The notes under the pieces were generated by a model. The model saw nothing but the letters and a program-made list of their open reading frames with translations, ran no database searches and was not told the DNA's origin. Both the position numbers and the translations under genes were made by a program. Below, piece by piece: positions 6,933-15,161 of a stretch of 26,755 nt of DNA; positions within the stretch are counted from its first letter, which is position 1; the number at the start of each line of letters is the position of its first letter. Source of the DNA: CAVRQM01 sp964250775 (lineage in GTDB: Bacteria; Pseudomonadota; Alphaproteobacteria; Acetobacterales; Acetobacteraceae); contig CAXUHK010000043.1 in assembly GCA_964250775.1 (NCBI GenBank), positions 1 to 26,755 of the forward strand, in the 5' to 3' direction.

Positions 6933-8318
6933 TCACCGCAAATGCCCGCGCTCGACTACCGTGATCGCGTCCTCGAACGCCTGCACCACCGTGTCGGCCT
7001 GCGGCTTGGTCAGCACCAGCGGCGGCGAGACGATGAACGTGTCGGCGAGGTTGCGGATCAGCACGCCGCGCTCCTGGCACAGCGCCGCCACGCGCGAGCC
7101 GAAGCCGGCCGAGAGCGGGAACGACTCCTTCGTCTCGCGGTCGCGCACGATCTCGATGCCGATCATCAGGCCGAGGCCGCGCACGTCGCCGATGTGGCGA
7201 TGCCGGCCCTGTACGTCGCGGAAACCGGCCAGCATGTGCGCGCCGACCTCGCCGGCGTTGCGGTCGAGGCCTTCGCGTTCCACGATCCTAAGGTTGGCCA
7301 GGGCGGCGGCGCAGGCGAGCGGGTGGCCGGCGTAGGTGTTGCCGTGCCAGAACGCCGCCATGGTGAACTCGGCCTCGTCCTCGGTCAGGAAGGCATCGGC
7401 GACGCGGGCGTTCATCATCGTGGCGCCGAGCGGCACGTAGCCGCTGTTGATGCCCTTGGCGAACGCCATGATGTCGGGCTTCACCCCCCAGTGCCGGCAG
7501 CCGAACATGCTGCCGATGCGCCCGAACCCAGTGACCACCTCGTCGGCGATCAACAGCACGCCGTGCCGGTCGCAGACCGCGCGCAGCAACGGCCAGAAAT
7601 TGGCCGGCGGCACGATGACGCCACCCGCCCCCTGCACCGGCTCGGCGATGAAGGCCGCCACCGTCTTGGGGTTCTGATAGGCGATCTCGCGCTCCAGCAG
7701 CTCGGCGCAGAGCAGGCCCAGCGCCTCCGGGTCGGCGGTGAACGGGTTGCGGTAAGCGTGCGGCGTCTCGACCTGGACGAAGCCCGCGAGCAGCGGCTCG
7801 AAATGCTCGCGGTAGGACGCGGTGCCGTTGGCCGACAGGGCTCCCAGCGTCACCCCGTGGTAGGCGCGCTTGAGCGAGATCACCTTGGTGCGCGTGGGCT
7901 CGCCGGCGTGGCGCCAGTACTGCCGCGCCAGCTTGAACGCCGCTTCGACGGCCTCGGAGCCGCCGGAGGAAAAGAACGCCCGAACCATGCCCTCCGGCGT
8001 GGTCATGCGGCACAGCAGCTCGGCCAACTCGACCGACGGCATGGTCGTCATGCCGCCGAACAGCGGGTAGTAGCTGATCCGGTCGAGCTGCTCGCGTATC
8101 GCCTGCTTGATCTCGGGGCGGCCATGGCCGGCGTTGACATTCCACAGCCCGGCCATGGCGTCGATGTAGCTGCGGCCGCTGCCGTCGGTGACGTAGACGC
8201 CCTCGCCGCCCACGATCGCCAGCGGCGGGTGCTTGGCGGCGTGGCTGGCGTTGGTGAACGGGTACAACATGCTGCGGGTCAGCACGTCGTTCGGGCGAAC
8301 CGGCGGCATGTTTGTCAT
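6933..8318 (-). CDS. Class III aminotransferase (omega-amino acid/putrescine-pyruvate type)
   Basis: A 461-residue PLP-dependent fold-type I transaminase. It has S-S-G-G-S-E-A (117-123), R-A-Y-H-G (151-155), the PLP-pyridine Asp259 in LLIADEVVTGFGR, and Lys288 in F-A-K-G-I-N-S-G-Y, the Schiff-base lysine, followed by P-L-G-A. Length and motifs fit omega-amino acid:pyruvate and putrescine/spermidine:pyruvate transaminases (SpuC-like), which use pyruvate as acceptor. ATG 8318 was chosen because the family starts near N-D-V-L-T-R-S-M-L-Y-P-F; frames opening as far up as 8423 add a non-conserved tail. It is divergent from a PotABCD-like importer, which supports a role in using imported polyamines or related amines as nitrogen or carbon source. 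The exact amine is not decidable from the sequence. Confidence 0.92.
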   Translation of the reverse strand: MTNMPPVRPNDVLTRSMLYPFTNASHAAKHPPLAIVGGEGVYVTDGSGRSYIDAMAGLWNVNAGHGRPEIKQAIREQLDRISYYPLFGGMTTMPSVELAELLCRMTTPEGMVRAFFSSGGSEAVEAAFKLARQYWRHAGEPTRTKVISLKRAYHGVTLGALSANGTASYREHFEPLLAGFVQVETPHAYRNPFTADPEALGLLCAELLEREIAYQNPKTVAAFIAEPVQGAGGVIVPPANFWPLLRAVCDRHGVLLIADEVVTGFGRIGSMFGCRHWGVKPDIMAFAKGINSGYVPLGATMMNARVADAFLTEDEAEFTMAAFWHGNTYAGHPLACAAALANLRIVEREGLDRNAGEVGAHMLAGFRDVQGRHRHIGDVRGLGLMIGIEIVRDRETKESFPLSAGFGSRVAALCQERGVLIRNLADTFIVSPPLVLTKPQADTVVQAFEDAITVVERGHLR

Positions 8319-8401
8319 TGCCGGACGGTAGGTGCGGCCGGATTTTCGGTCAACCGCCCAAACACCGCTTGCTCCCGCCGCCGCTTGTGCTGTGATGCGC
8401 G

Positions 8402-8433
8402 CGCAAACGGCGTTGCCCGGCACACTGTTTGCG
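8402..8433. promoter_or_regulatory. Inverted repeat CGCAAAC-N18-GTTTGCG in the aminotransferase/importer divergent spacer
   Basis: Perfect 7-bp arms CGCAAAC (8402-8408) and GTTTGCG (8427-8433) are separated by 18 bases and lie 40 bp before the PotA-like start codon and 84 bp before the aminotransferase start codon. Their centres are 25 bp apart, between two and three helical turns. The spacing suits paired half-sites of a dimeric regulator of a divergent pair, but no regulator gene is adjacent. A convincing sigma-70 promoter was not found in the 154-bp spacer. This could also be chance. Confidence 0.3.
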
Positions 8434-8472
8434 TAGAGCTACGCCCCACTCGCACGGAAGCGCCATAGCCGG

Positions 8473-9537
8473 ATGCAGTCCACGGAACTCGAACCGCTTC
8501 CCGCGACCCGACGTGTGAGCGAGCGCGCCGCCCCGGGCGCTTCCCGGCTGGTCGAGATCCAGCGCGTCTCCAAGGTGTTCGGCACCGGGCCCGGCGCGGT
8601 CACGGCATTGGACGAGGTGTCGCTGACCATCGCCGCCAACGAGTTCTTCACCCTGCTGGGACCGTCCGGCTGCGGCAAGACCACGCTGCTGCGGCTGCTG
8701 GCGGGCTTCGAGCACCCGACCTCCGGCGTGATCCTGCTCGACGGCAAGCACGTTGTGGACGACCCGCCGAACAAGCGGCCGGTCAACACCGTGTTCCAGT
8801 CCTACGTGCTGTTCCCGCATTTGACCATCGAGCAGAACGTGGCGTTCGGGCTCGAGCGCCTGGGCCAGCGCGGTCGGGCGGTGAGCGACCGAGTGGCCGC
8901 CATGCTGCGCCTGGTGCGGCTGGAGAGCCTGGGCAAGCGTCGGCCGGACCAGCTCTCCGGCGGGCAGCAGCAGCGCATCGCCCTGGCCCGCGCCCTGGCG
9001 CCGCAGCCGCGGCTGCTGCTGCTGGACGAGCCGTTGTCGGCGCTGGACCTCAAGCTGCGGCGCGGGATGCAGGAGGAGCTGAAGCGCATCCAGCGCGAGA
9101 CCGGCATCACCTTCGTGCTGGTGACGCACGACCAGGAGGAGGCGCTGTCGATGTCGGACCGCATCGCCGTGATGGACCGTGGCCGGGTGCTGCAGGCCGG
9201 GCGGCCGCAGGACATCTACGAGCGCCCGACCACGCGCTTCGTCGCCGACTTCATCGGCGAGGCCAACGTGCTGCCGGCGGCCCTGGTCGGCCGTCCCGGC
9301 GGCGGCGCGGTGGCGATCCGGCCGGAACGTGTGACCGTGTCCGTGGGAGACGGCGCGGGTTTACCCGGGCGAGTGCTCGACGTCACCTATCGCGGCGCCA
9401 CCACCTCCTGCTCGGTGGCGCTCGACGCCGGTTACACGGTCAAGGCCGAGCGGTACGACCTGCCGGCCGGCCTGGCGCCCGGCGCCGCGGTGCGCTGCGT
9501 GCTGCCGCAAGACGCGCTGCTGGCGCTGGAGGACTGA
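8473..9537 (+). CDS. potA: Spermidine/putrescine-type ABC transporter ATP-binding protein
   Basis: A 354-residue PotA-type ATPase that energises solute import. Motifs: Walker A GPSGCGKTT (63-71), Q-loop VFQSYVLFPH (107-116), signature LSGGQ (161-165), Walker B LLLLDEP (181-187), and H-loop His219 in L-V-T-H-D-Q-E-E-A. A C-terminal TOBE-like region follows, with A-I-R-P-E-R at about 277. The phrase F-Q-S-Y-x-L-F-P-H is typical of the PotA branch. It has an N-terminal extension of about 25 residues before the first strand; the true start may be ATG 8473 or a later codon, and no strong ribosome-binding site decides. It is first in a four-gene run (ATPase, permease, permease, binding protein) and divergent from the aminotransferase. 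Confidence 0.92.
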   Translation: MQSTELEPLPATRRVSERAAPGASRLVEIQRVSKVFGTGPGAVTALDEVSLTIAANEFFTLLGPSGCGKTTLLRLLAGFEHPTSGVILLDGKHVVDDPPNKRPVNTVFQSYVLFPHLTIEQNVAFGLERLGQRGRAVSDRVAAMLRLVRLESLGKRRPDQLSGGQQQRIALARALAPQPRLLLLDEPLSALDLKLRRGMQEELKRIQRETGITFVLVTHDQEEALSMSDRIAVMDRGRVLQAGRPQDIYERPTTRFVADFIGEANVLPAALVGRPGGGAVAIRPERVTVSVGDGAGLPGRVLDVTYRGATTSCSVALDAGYTVKAERYDLPAGLAPGAAVRCVLPQDALLALED

Positions 9538-9539
9538 CT

Positions 9540-10439
9540 GTGGAGCGGGAGCGGGCCGCGGCGCGGGAGCGGGACGGCGCGTTGCTGCTGGCCGGCCCGG
9601 CGCTGCTGACCATCGTGCTGTTCATGCTGCTGCCGATGGCGATCGCCCTGGTCTATTCGTTCCTGACGCCCAGCCCGTATGGCGGCGTGCAGCAACCGGC
9701 GACGACGCAATCGTACGTCCGGTTCTTCTACGACCGCGACCTCGACGACATGATGGTGTTCGACACCACCTACCCGGTGATCTTCGTCCGCTCCCTGGTC
9801 CAGGCCCTGCTCTGCACCGCGCTGTGCGTGGTGATCGGCCTGCCGCTGGCCTGGTACATGGCGACCCGCACCGCGCGGTTGCGGCAGGCGCTGGTGTTCC
9901 TGGTCACAATCCCGTTCTGGACCAACCTGCTGATCCGCACCTATTGCTGGGTGCTCCTGCTGCGCGAGCAGGGCGTGGTCAACCAGGCGCTGCAGGCCGG
10001 CGGCCTGATCCGGGCGCCGATCGCGTTCCTCTATTCGGACGGCGCGGTGCTGCTGGGGCTGGTCTACGCCAGCCTGCCGTTCATGGTGCTGCCGATCTAC
10101 GGCGCGCTGGAGAAGGTCGACCCGCGCATGGTCGAGGCGGCGTACGACCTCTACGCCGACCGCCCGGCCATCATGCGGCGGCTGGTCTGGCCGCTGGCCA
10201 AGCCCGGCGTCGCCGCCGGCGTGCTGCTGGTGTTCGTCCCGGCGCTCGGCTCGTTCCTGCAGCCCGACATATTGGGCGGGGGCAAGAAGCTGATGATCGG
10301 CAGCCTGATCCAGCAGCAGTTCACCACCGGGCGCGACTGGTCGTTTGGCGCCGCGCTCTCGATGATCCTGATGGCGTTCGTGCTGGGCTCCCTGGTCTGG
10401 ACCGCCCGCCGGCGCACCCGGCTGGGTGTCGCGGCGTGA
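9540..10439 (+). CDS. potB: Spermidine/putrescine-type ABC transporter permease (PotB-like)
   Basis: A 299-residue inner-membrane permease with about six hydrophobic segments, the first near residues 14-40. The ATPase-docking EAA loop is at about 199-218 (E-A-A-Y-D-L-Y-A-D-R ... W-P-L-A). The sequence I-P-F-W-T-N-L-L-I-R-T-Y-C-W (124-137) is characteristic of PotB/PotH proteins. It starts with GTG two bases after the ATPase stop codon, and its own stop overlaps the next gene start by 4 bases (GTGA), so the three genes should be translated together. A hydrophilic loop (about 43-80) between the first two membrane segments is typical of this family. Confidence 0.92.
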   Translation: MERERAAARERDGALLLAGPALLTIVLFMLLPMAIALVYSFLTPSPYGGVQQPATTQSYVRFFYDRDLDDMMVFDTTYPVIFVRSLVQALLCTALCVVIGLPLAWYMATRTARLRQALVFLVTIPFWTNLLIRTYCWVLLLREQGVVNQALQAGGLIRAPIAFLYSDGAVLLGLVYASLPFMVLPIYGALEKVDPRMVEAAYDLYADRPAIMRRLVWPLAKPGVAAGVLLVFVPALGSFLQPDILGGGKKLMIGSLIQQQFTTGRDWSFGAALSMILMAFVLGSLVWTARRRTRLGVAA

Positions 10440-11266
10440 GCGCTCCGCGCCTGAACGCCGCACGCCTGAACGCTAGGGGCTTCGACTGGCGGCGGATGCC
10501 TGAATACAGGGCATTCAGCCTGCTGGCATTGGCGTTCCTGTACGCGCCGCTGATCGTGCTGGTCATCTACGCGTTCAACGCCAACCGCGTGGCGCTGATC
10601 TGGAGCGGGTTCAGCACGCGCTGGTTCGTCAAGGCGTTCGCCAACGCCGACTTGCGCCGGGCCGCCATCAACAGCGTCGTCGTCGCGGCGGTCGCGGCCC
10701 CGGTCTCGACCCTGTTCTCGGTCCCGGCGGCGCTGGCGTTCGAGCGCGGACGCTTCTTCCCCGGCCGCGCCATGGGCGAGGCGCTGGTGGCGATGCCGCT
10801 GGTGGCGCCGGAGATCGTCACCGCGATCGCGACACTCATCTTCTTCGAGGCGGTCGGGCTGCACGCCGGGCTCGGCAACGTCATCCTGGCGCACATCGTG
10901 TTCTGCATCCCGTTCGCGATGCTGCCGATGCGCGCCCGGCTGCGCGAGATGCCGCGCGACGTCGAGGACGTGGCGCGCGACCTGTACGCGAACCGCTGGG
11001 AGGTGTTCCGCCGCGTGACCCTGCCGTTGCTGATGCCCGCCGTGGTGGCGGGGGCGACGCTCGCCTTCGTCGTCTCGCTCGACGACTTCCTCATCACCCT
11101 GATGGTGGCCCAGGCCGGCGCCACCACGCTGCCGGTCTACCTGTACGGCATGTTGCGCCTGGGCGTCACACCGGAGGCCAACGCCGCCGCGACCATCCTG
11201 TTGGTGGTCTCGATCGCCGCGGTGGCACTGTCGTTCGGCTTGGCCCGACGCCGCAACCCCAACTGA
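10436..11266 (+). CDS. potC: Spermidine/putrescine-type ABC transporter permease (PotC-like)
   Basis: A 276-residue permease and the partner of the preceding one. It has Y-A-P-L-I-V-L-V-I-Y-A-F-N at 36-48 (the PotC/PotI signature), five or six membrane segments, and a degenerate EAA loop at about 177-197 (E-D-V-A-R-D-L-Y-A-N-R ... T-L-P-L). It continues with S-L-D-D-F-L-I-T, a PotC-type motif. The GTG start at 10436 overlaps the upstream stop as GTGA. An in-frame ATG at 10496 (M-P-E-Y-R) lies closer to the first membrane segment but has no ribosome-binding site, so coupled initiation at the GTG is preferred. The stop is 23 bases before the binding-protein gene. Confidence 0.9.
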   Translation: MSAPRLNAARLNARGFDWRRMPEYRAFSLLALAFLYAPLIVLVIYAFNANRVALIWSGFSTRWFVKAFANADLRRAAINSVVVAAVAAPVSTLFSVPAALAFERGRFFPGRAMGEALVAMPLVAPEIVTAIATLIFFEAVGLHAGLGNVILAHIVFCIPFAMLPMRARLREMPRDVEDVARDLYANRWEVFRRVTLPLLMPAVVAGATLAFVVSLDDFLITLMVAQAGATTLPVYLYGMLRLGVTPEANAAATILLVVSIAAVALSFGLARRRNPN

Positions 11267-11289
11267 TCGCAACCCGAAAGGATCGTTCC

Positions 11290-12330
11290 ATGCGCCGCAT
11301 CCTCGCCTCCAGCGTTGCCGCCGCCGCCCTGCTCGCGACCCTCGCCGCGAGCGACGCAAGCGCCGCGGGCGGCAACCTCTACATCTACAACTGGACCGAC
11401 TACACGGCGCCCGAGGTGATCGCCAAGTTCCAGAAGGAAACCGGCATCAAGGTCACGGTCGACACCTACGACTCCAACGAGACGTTGCTGGCGAAGATGA
11501 AATCCGGCTCGACCGGCTACGACATCATCGTCGTGTCCTCCGACTTCGTGCCGATCTTCGCGAAAGAGGGCCTGATCCAGAGGATCGACGCCTCCAAGCT
11601 GCCCGGCTACGACAAGATCGACGCGCGCTGGCGCAGCCCGGCCTGGGACAAGGACAACGCCTATTCGGTGCCTTACGACTGGGGCGTCACCGCGTTCGTG
11701 GTCAACACCAAGGTCGTGAAGGACGTCCCCGACACGCTGCAGGTGCTGTTCGAGCCGCCGCCGGAGGCGAAGGGCAAGGTGGGGATGCTTGGCGCCCCGA
11801 GCGAGGTCATCAGCCTGGCGGAGGCCTATCTCGGGATGCCGCCGTGCCAGACCGACACCGCCAACATGAAGAAGGTGTCCGAGCTGCTGGAGCGCCAGGC
11901 GCCGGACGTAAAGCTGTACAACTCCGACGGCATCATCGACCGCATGGCGTCGAAAGAAACGGTGATCCACCAGACCTGGAACGGCGACGCCGCCCGCGCC
12001 CGCGCCCAGAACCCGGACGTGAAGTTCGTCTTCCCCAAGGAGGGCGTGGTCGGCTGGATGGACAACATCGCGGTGCCCTCGACCGCCAAGGACCCGGACA
12101 ATGCCAAGCTGTTCGTGCAGTTCATGCTGAAACCGGAGAACAGCGCCATGTCGTCGAACTACACCCATTACGCCAGCGCCATCACCGGCAAGGAGGCGTT
12201 CTACGACCCGGCGATGCGCGACGCGCCGGAGCTGAAGGTGCCCGAGGGCACCAAGATCGTGTTCACCCCGTCCTGCCCCGAAGCAGCCACCAAGCTGATG
12301 GACCGGGTCTGGACCAAGCTAAAGCGTTAG
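11290..12330 (+). CDS. potD: Periplasmic polyamine-type solute-binding protein (PotD/PotF/SpuD-like)
   Basis: A 346-residue secreted binding protein. A Sec signal peptide spans about 1-25 (M-R-R, hydrophobic Ala/Leu core, then A-S-A). The mature protein opens L-Y-I-Y-N-W-T-D-Y, the hallmark of PotD/PotF proteins; Trp35 and Asp37 match ligand-contacting positions in E. coli PotF (W-S-D), Ser84 falls in S-S-D-F, and W-N-G-D (230-233) matches the later Trp/Asp pair. This favours a polyamine or similar cationic amine, though some relatives bind other amines or opines. Cys186 and Cys329 could form a disulfide. A good ribosome-binding site (AAAGGA) precedes ATG 11290. Placing the binding-protein gene last in the transporter operon, after the permeases, matches the E. 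coli potABCD order. Confidence 0.93.
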   Translation: MRRILASSVAAAALLATLAASDASAAGGNLYIYNWTDYTAPEVIAKFQKETGIKVTVDTYDSNETLLAKMKSGSTGYDIIVVSSDFVPIFAKEGLIQRIDASKLPGYDKIDARWRSPAWDKDNAYSVPYDWGVTAFVVNTKVVKDVPDTLQVLFEPPPEAKGKVGMLGAPSEVISLAEAYLGMPPCQTDTANMKKVSELLERQAPDVKLYNSDGIIDRMASKETVIHQTWNGDAARARAQNPDVKFVFPKEGVVGWMDNIAVPSTAKDPDNAKLFVQFMLKPENSAMSSNYTHYASAITGKEAFYDPAMRDAPELKVPEGTKIVFTPSCPEAATKLMDRVWTKLKR

Positions 12331-12349
12331 CCGCCCGGCGAGGCCACGT

Positions 12350-12366
12350 CGGCGCACGACGCGCCG
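12350..12366. terminator. GC hairpin after the binding-protein gene, possible transcription end
   Basis: CGGCGC, loop ACGAC, GCGCCG: a perfect 6-bp GC stem starting 20 bases after the binding-protein stop codon. No T-run follows, so it is not a canonical intrinsic terminator, but stem-only 3' structures are common in GC-rich bacteria. It could end or stabilise the transporter transcript ahead of the kinase operon. Confidence 0.35.
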
Positions 12367-12390
12367 CGCGGCCGAACCCGGACTTCGCGC

Positions 12391-12458
12391 CCCGTCTTGG
12401 TCGGCATCCCGTCTTGGTCGGCATCCCGTCTTGGTCGGCATCCCGTCTTGGTCGGCAT
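12391..12458. repeat. Four perfect tandem copies of a 17-bp repeat
   Basis: The unit CCCGTCTTGGTCGGCAT occurs head-to-tail at 12391-12407, 12408-12424, 12425-12441 and 12442-12458 with no mismatch. A 17-bp period is not a multiple of three, and no convincing gene crosses the array. It lies in the 171-bp spacer between the importer operon and the LOV kinase, ending 43 bases before the kinase start codon. Identical copies indicate recent slippage expansion, so copy number may vary between strains. The array could host a DNA-binding protein or change promoter spacing. Confidence 0.93.
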
Positions 12459-12501
12459 GTGGTACGATCCCATGTCAGGCGTGGGCTAGAGGGAGCCGAA
12501 C

Positions 12502-14181
12502 GTGGCCGACGACGATATGCCGGAAACCAGCGAGCGCGACTCCGACCGGATCGAGGCCGAGCTCGCCGGCCTCGACGACGGCACCGACCCGTTCGCCGCC
12601 GCGGTCCGGGCGACGCGGATGCCGATGATCATCACCAACCCACGGCAGACCGACAACCCGATCGTGTTCGCCAACAACGCGTTCTGCCGCCTCACCGGCT
12701 ACGCGCGCGAGGAGGTGCTCGGCCGCAACTGCCGCTTCCTGCAGGGACCCGAGAGCGACCCGCAGGCGGTCGCGCGCATCCGTGCCGCGATCGCGGCGGC
12801 CGAGCCGATCGAGATCGACATCCAGAACGAACGCAAGGACGCTTCGCGGTTCTGGAACCGGCTGCTGATCGCCCCGGTCTGCGATGCCACCGGGGAGGTC
12901 GCCTACTTCTTCGCCAGCCAGTTCGACGTCACGGCCGAGGTCGAGGGCCTGGCCGCCCGCACCCGCGAGCTGGCCGAGGCGGAGGACCGGCTGCGGGCCG
13001 AGGTGGCGGAGCGCAGCCAGGTCGAGGAGGCGTTCCGGCAGTCGCAGAAGATGGAGTCCGTGGGCCAGCTCACCGGCGGCATCGCTCACGACTTCAACAA
13101 CATGCTGCAGGCGATCAGCGCCAGCCTGGAGCTGATGCAGCGCCGGATCGACCAGGATCGGGTGGCCGAGGCGATCCGCTTCATGGACGGGGCGCGCAAG
13201 ACGGTGGAGCGCGCGGCGGCGCTGACCAACCGACTGCTCGCCTTCGCCCGCCGCCAGACGCTGCAGGCCAGGCCGGTGGCGCTCAACGCGCTGATCGAGA
13301 GCATGGCCGACCTGATCCGGCGCACGGTCGGGCCCGAGGTCACGGTCGAGCTGCGGCTGGAGGACGGCGACCCGACCGCGCGGTGCGACCCCAACCAATT
13401 GGAGAGCGCGCTGCTCAACCTCGTCATAAACGCGCGCGACGCGATGCAAGGAGGCGGCCGGCTCACCATCGGCTGCCGCGCCGCGCGGCTGGAGGAGGCG
13501 GATGTCGCCGGGCAAGGAGCGGCGCGGCCAGGGGAATACCGGGAGGTGTTCGTCGCCGACACCGGCAGCGGCATGGACGATGCCACCAGGGCGCTCGCCT
13601 TCGACCCGTTCTTCACCACCAAGCCGCTCGGCCAGGGGACGGGGCTGGGCCTGTCGCAAATCTACGGCTTCGTGCGCCAGTCGAACGGCGTCGTGCGCCT
13701 CGACAGCAAACCGGGCCAGGGCACCACGGTGCGGCTCTACCTGCCGCGCTCCGAGCCGACCGCCATCGCCGAGGGAGCGCCGCAGCCAGCCGGGAGGGAC
13801 GGTGCCGGCCATGGCGAGGTGGTGCTGCTGGTCGAGGACGAGGCGGTGGTGCGGGCGCTCGCGGCCGAGCAACTGCGCGAGCTGGGCTACGTCGTGCTGG
13901 AGGCGGAGGACGGCCCGGCGGCGCTGCGGGTGCTGCGCTCGCCGGCGCGGGTCGACGTCCTGGTCACAGATGTCGGCCTGCCGGGCGGCTTGAACGGGCG
14001 TCAGGTCGCGGACGCGGCGCGCGAGCGCCGGCCGGTGCTGCCGGTGCTGTTCATCACCGGCTTCGCCGGCAACGTGCTTGAGGAACAGTTGGCGCCCCGG
14101 ATGCAGGTGATCGGCAAGCCGTTCGCGCTCGACACCTTCGCGGCAAGGGTGCAATCCATCCTGGACACCGCTTCCGAATAG
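12502..14181 (+). CDS. LOV-domain blue-light sensor hybrid histidine kinase with C-terminal receiver
   Basis: A 559-residue soluble sensor kinase. Residues about 30-145 form a LOV/PAS domain: GRNCRFLQG (74-82) supplies the flavin-adduct Cys77, with Gln81, Asn109 and Asn119 (R-F-W-N) and Gln140 (A-S-Q-F-D-V-T) at the expected flavin-contacting places. A short coiled coil (about 146-180) leads to the H-box with His196 (G-G-I-A-H-D-F-N-N), the N-box (N-L-V-I-N-A-R-D-A, 306-314), D-T-G-S-G-M (353-358) and G-T-G-L-G-L (379-384). The receiver spans about 439-555, with Asp490 as phosphoacceptor and Lys539. GTG 12502 has GGGAG six bases upstream. No membrane segment or DNA-binding output is present, so the signal probably passes to another protein. 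The next two genes look cotranscribed. Confidence 0.93.
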   Translation: MADDDMPETSERDSDRIEAELAGLDDGTDPFAAAVRATRMPMIITNPRQTDNPIVFANNAFCRLTGYAREEVLGRNCRFLQGPESDPQAVARIRAAIAAAEPIEIDIQNERKDASRFWNRLLIAPVCDATGEVAYFFASQFDVTAEVEGLAARTRELAEAEDRLRAEVAERSQVEEAFRQSQKMESVGQLTGGIAHDFNNMLQAISASLELMQRRIDQDRVAEAIRFMDGARKTVERAAALTNRLLAFARRQTLQARPVALNALIESMADLIRRTVGPEVTVELRLEDGDPTARCDPNQLESALLNLVINARDAMQGGGRLTIGCRAARLEEADVAGQGAARPGEYREVFVADTGSGMDDATRALAFDPFFTTKPLGQGTGLGLSQIYGFVRQSNGVVRLDSKPGQGTTVRLYLPRSEPTAIAEGAPQPAGRDGAGHGEVVLLVEDEAVVRALAAEQLRELGYVVLEAEDGPAALRVLRSPARVDVLVTDVGLPGGLNGRQVADAARERRPVLPVLFITGFAGNVLEEQLAPRMQVIGKPFALDTFAARVQSILDTASE

Positions 14182-14195
14182 GGAGGATGCCGCCG

Positions 14196-15161
14196 ATGCA
14201 AGAGGTTTTCGCGCGCCGAGAGCTGATCGAACCGAAGCTGCTGCGCGAGCTGTGCGCGGCCTCCGACGCGTCCGGGTTCCGGCAACTCGGGTCGCACCTG
14301 GGCGCGCTGGCGCTGACCGGACTGCTGCTGCACGCGAGCTGGGGCACGCTGCTGGCGGCGCCGGTGTTCCTGCTGCATGGCGTGCTGCTCAACTTCCTCT
14401 ATGCCGGGCAGCACGAGCTGAGCCACTGGACGGTGTTCCGCACCCGGCGCCTGAACGAGCTGTTCGGGCGGCTGTTCGGCTTCGCGCTGTTCTACCCGCG
14501 CGACTTCGACCAGATCCAGCACGGCGCGCACCACCGCTACACCCAGGAATGGGCGCGCGACGGCGAGTTGGCGCGCGACCGCTACACGCTGCTGTCCTAC
14601 GCGCTGTGGATGTTGGGGCCGACCTACTGGTACACCCGTTGGCGCCGCATCGTGCGGTTCGGCGCGGGCATCGTCACCGAGCCGTACATCCCGGCCGCGC
14701 GCCACGCCGACGTCATCCGCGAGGCGCGCTGGCACCTGCTGGGCTACGCGGCCATCGCCGCGGCCTCGGTCTGGTTCGGCAGTTGGGCGGCGGTGCTGTA
14801 CTGGCTGGCGCCGATGCTTGCGACCAAGGTGGCGCACCAGTTGCAGAACACCATCGAGCATCTCGGCCTGCCGCACGCGCCCGACATCCTGGCCAACACC
14901 CGCAGCACCCGCACCAACGCCGCGATGCGCTGGATGTGCTGGAACATGCAATACCATACCGCGCACCACGCCTTCCCGGGCGTGCCGTTCCACCGCCTGC
15001 CGGCGCTGCACGCGACGCTGTTCACCGCGCGCGGGGCCGAGCCGCCGAGCATGGGCTACCTGGGCTTCCAGCGCGCCGTCATCGCCGCGCTGTGGCATGG
15101 CCGCACCGAGGCCGACTATCCCGACGACCGCGCCTGGATCGGCCCCGAAGCCGACGCTTGA
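14196..15161 (+). CDS. Membrane fatty acid desaturase family protein
   Basis: A 321-residue integral-membrane di-iron enzyme of the fatty acid desaturase superfamily. Three histidine boxes are clear: HELSH (73-77), HGAHH (109-113) and HTAHH (254-258), with additional His214 and E-H at 221-222. Hydrophobic stretches at about 33-70 and 180-210 are the membrane spans. Relatives desaturate or hydroxylate acyl chains, or act on carotenoids, so the substrate is open. ATG 14196 was preferred over ATG 14187 because GGGAGG (14181-14186) is nine bases before the former and directly abuts the latter. It follows the LOV kinase stop by 14 bases and overlaps the next gene by 4 bases, which suggests one transcript and possibly light-linked membrane or pigment modification. 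Confidence 0.9.
   Translation: MQEVFARRELIEPKLLRELCAASDASGFRQLGSHLGALALTGLLLHASWGTLLAAPVFLLHGVLLNFLYAGQHELSHWTVFRTRRLNELFGRLFGFALFYPRDFDQIQHGAHHRYTQEWARDGELARDRYTLLSYALWMLGPTYWYTRWRRIVRFGAGIVTEPYIPAARHADVIREARWHLLGYAAIAAASVWFGSWAAVLYWLAPMLATKVAHQLQNTIEHLGLPHAPDILANTRSTRTNAAMRWMCWNMQYHTAHHAFPGVPFHRLPALHATLFTARGAEPPSMGYLGFQRAVIAALWHGRTEADYPDDRAWIGPEADA

Noticed and set aside
12391..12458. CRISPR array
   Set aside because: The 17-bp units are directly contiguous with no spacers and no cas genes are present; it is a simple tandem repeat.
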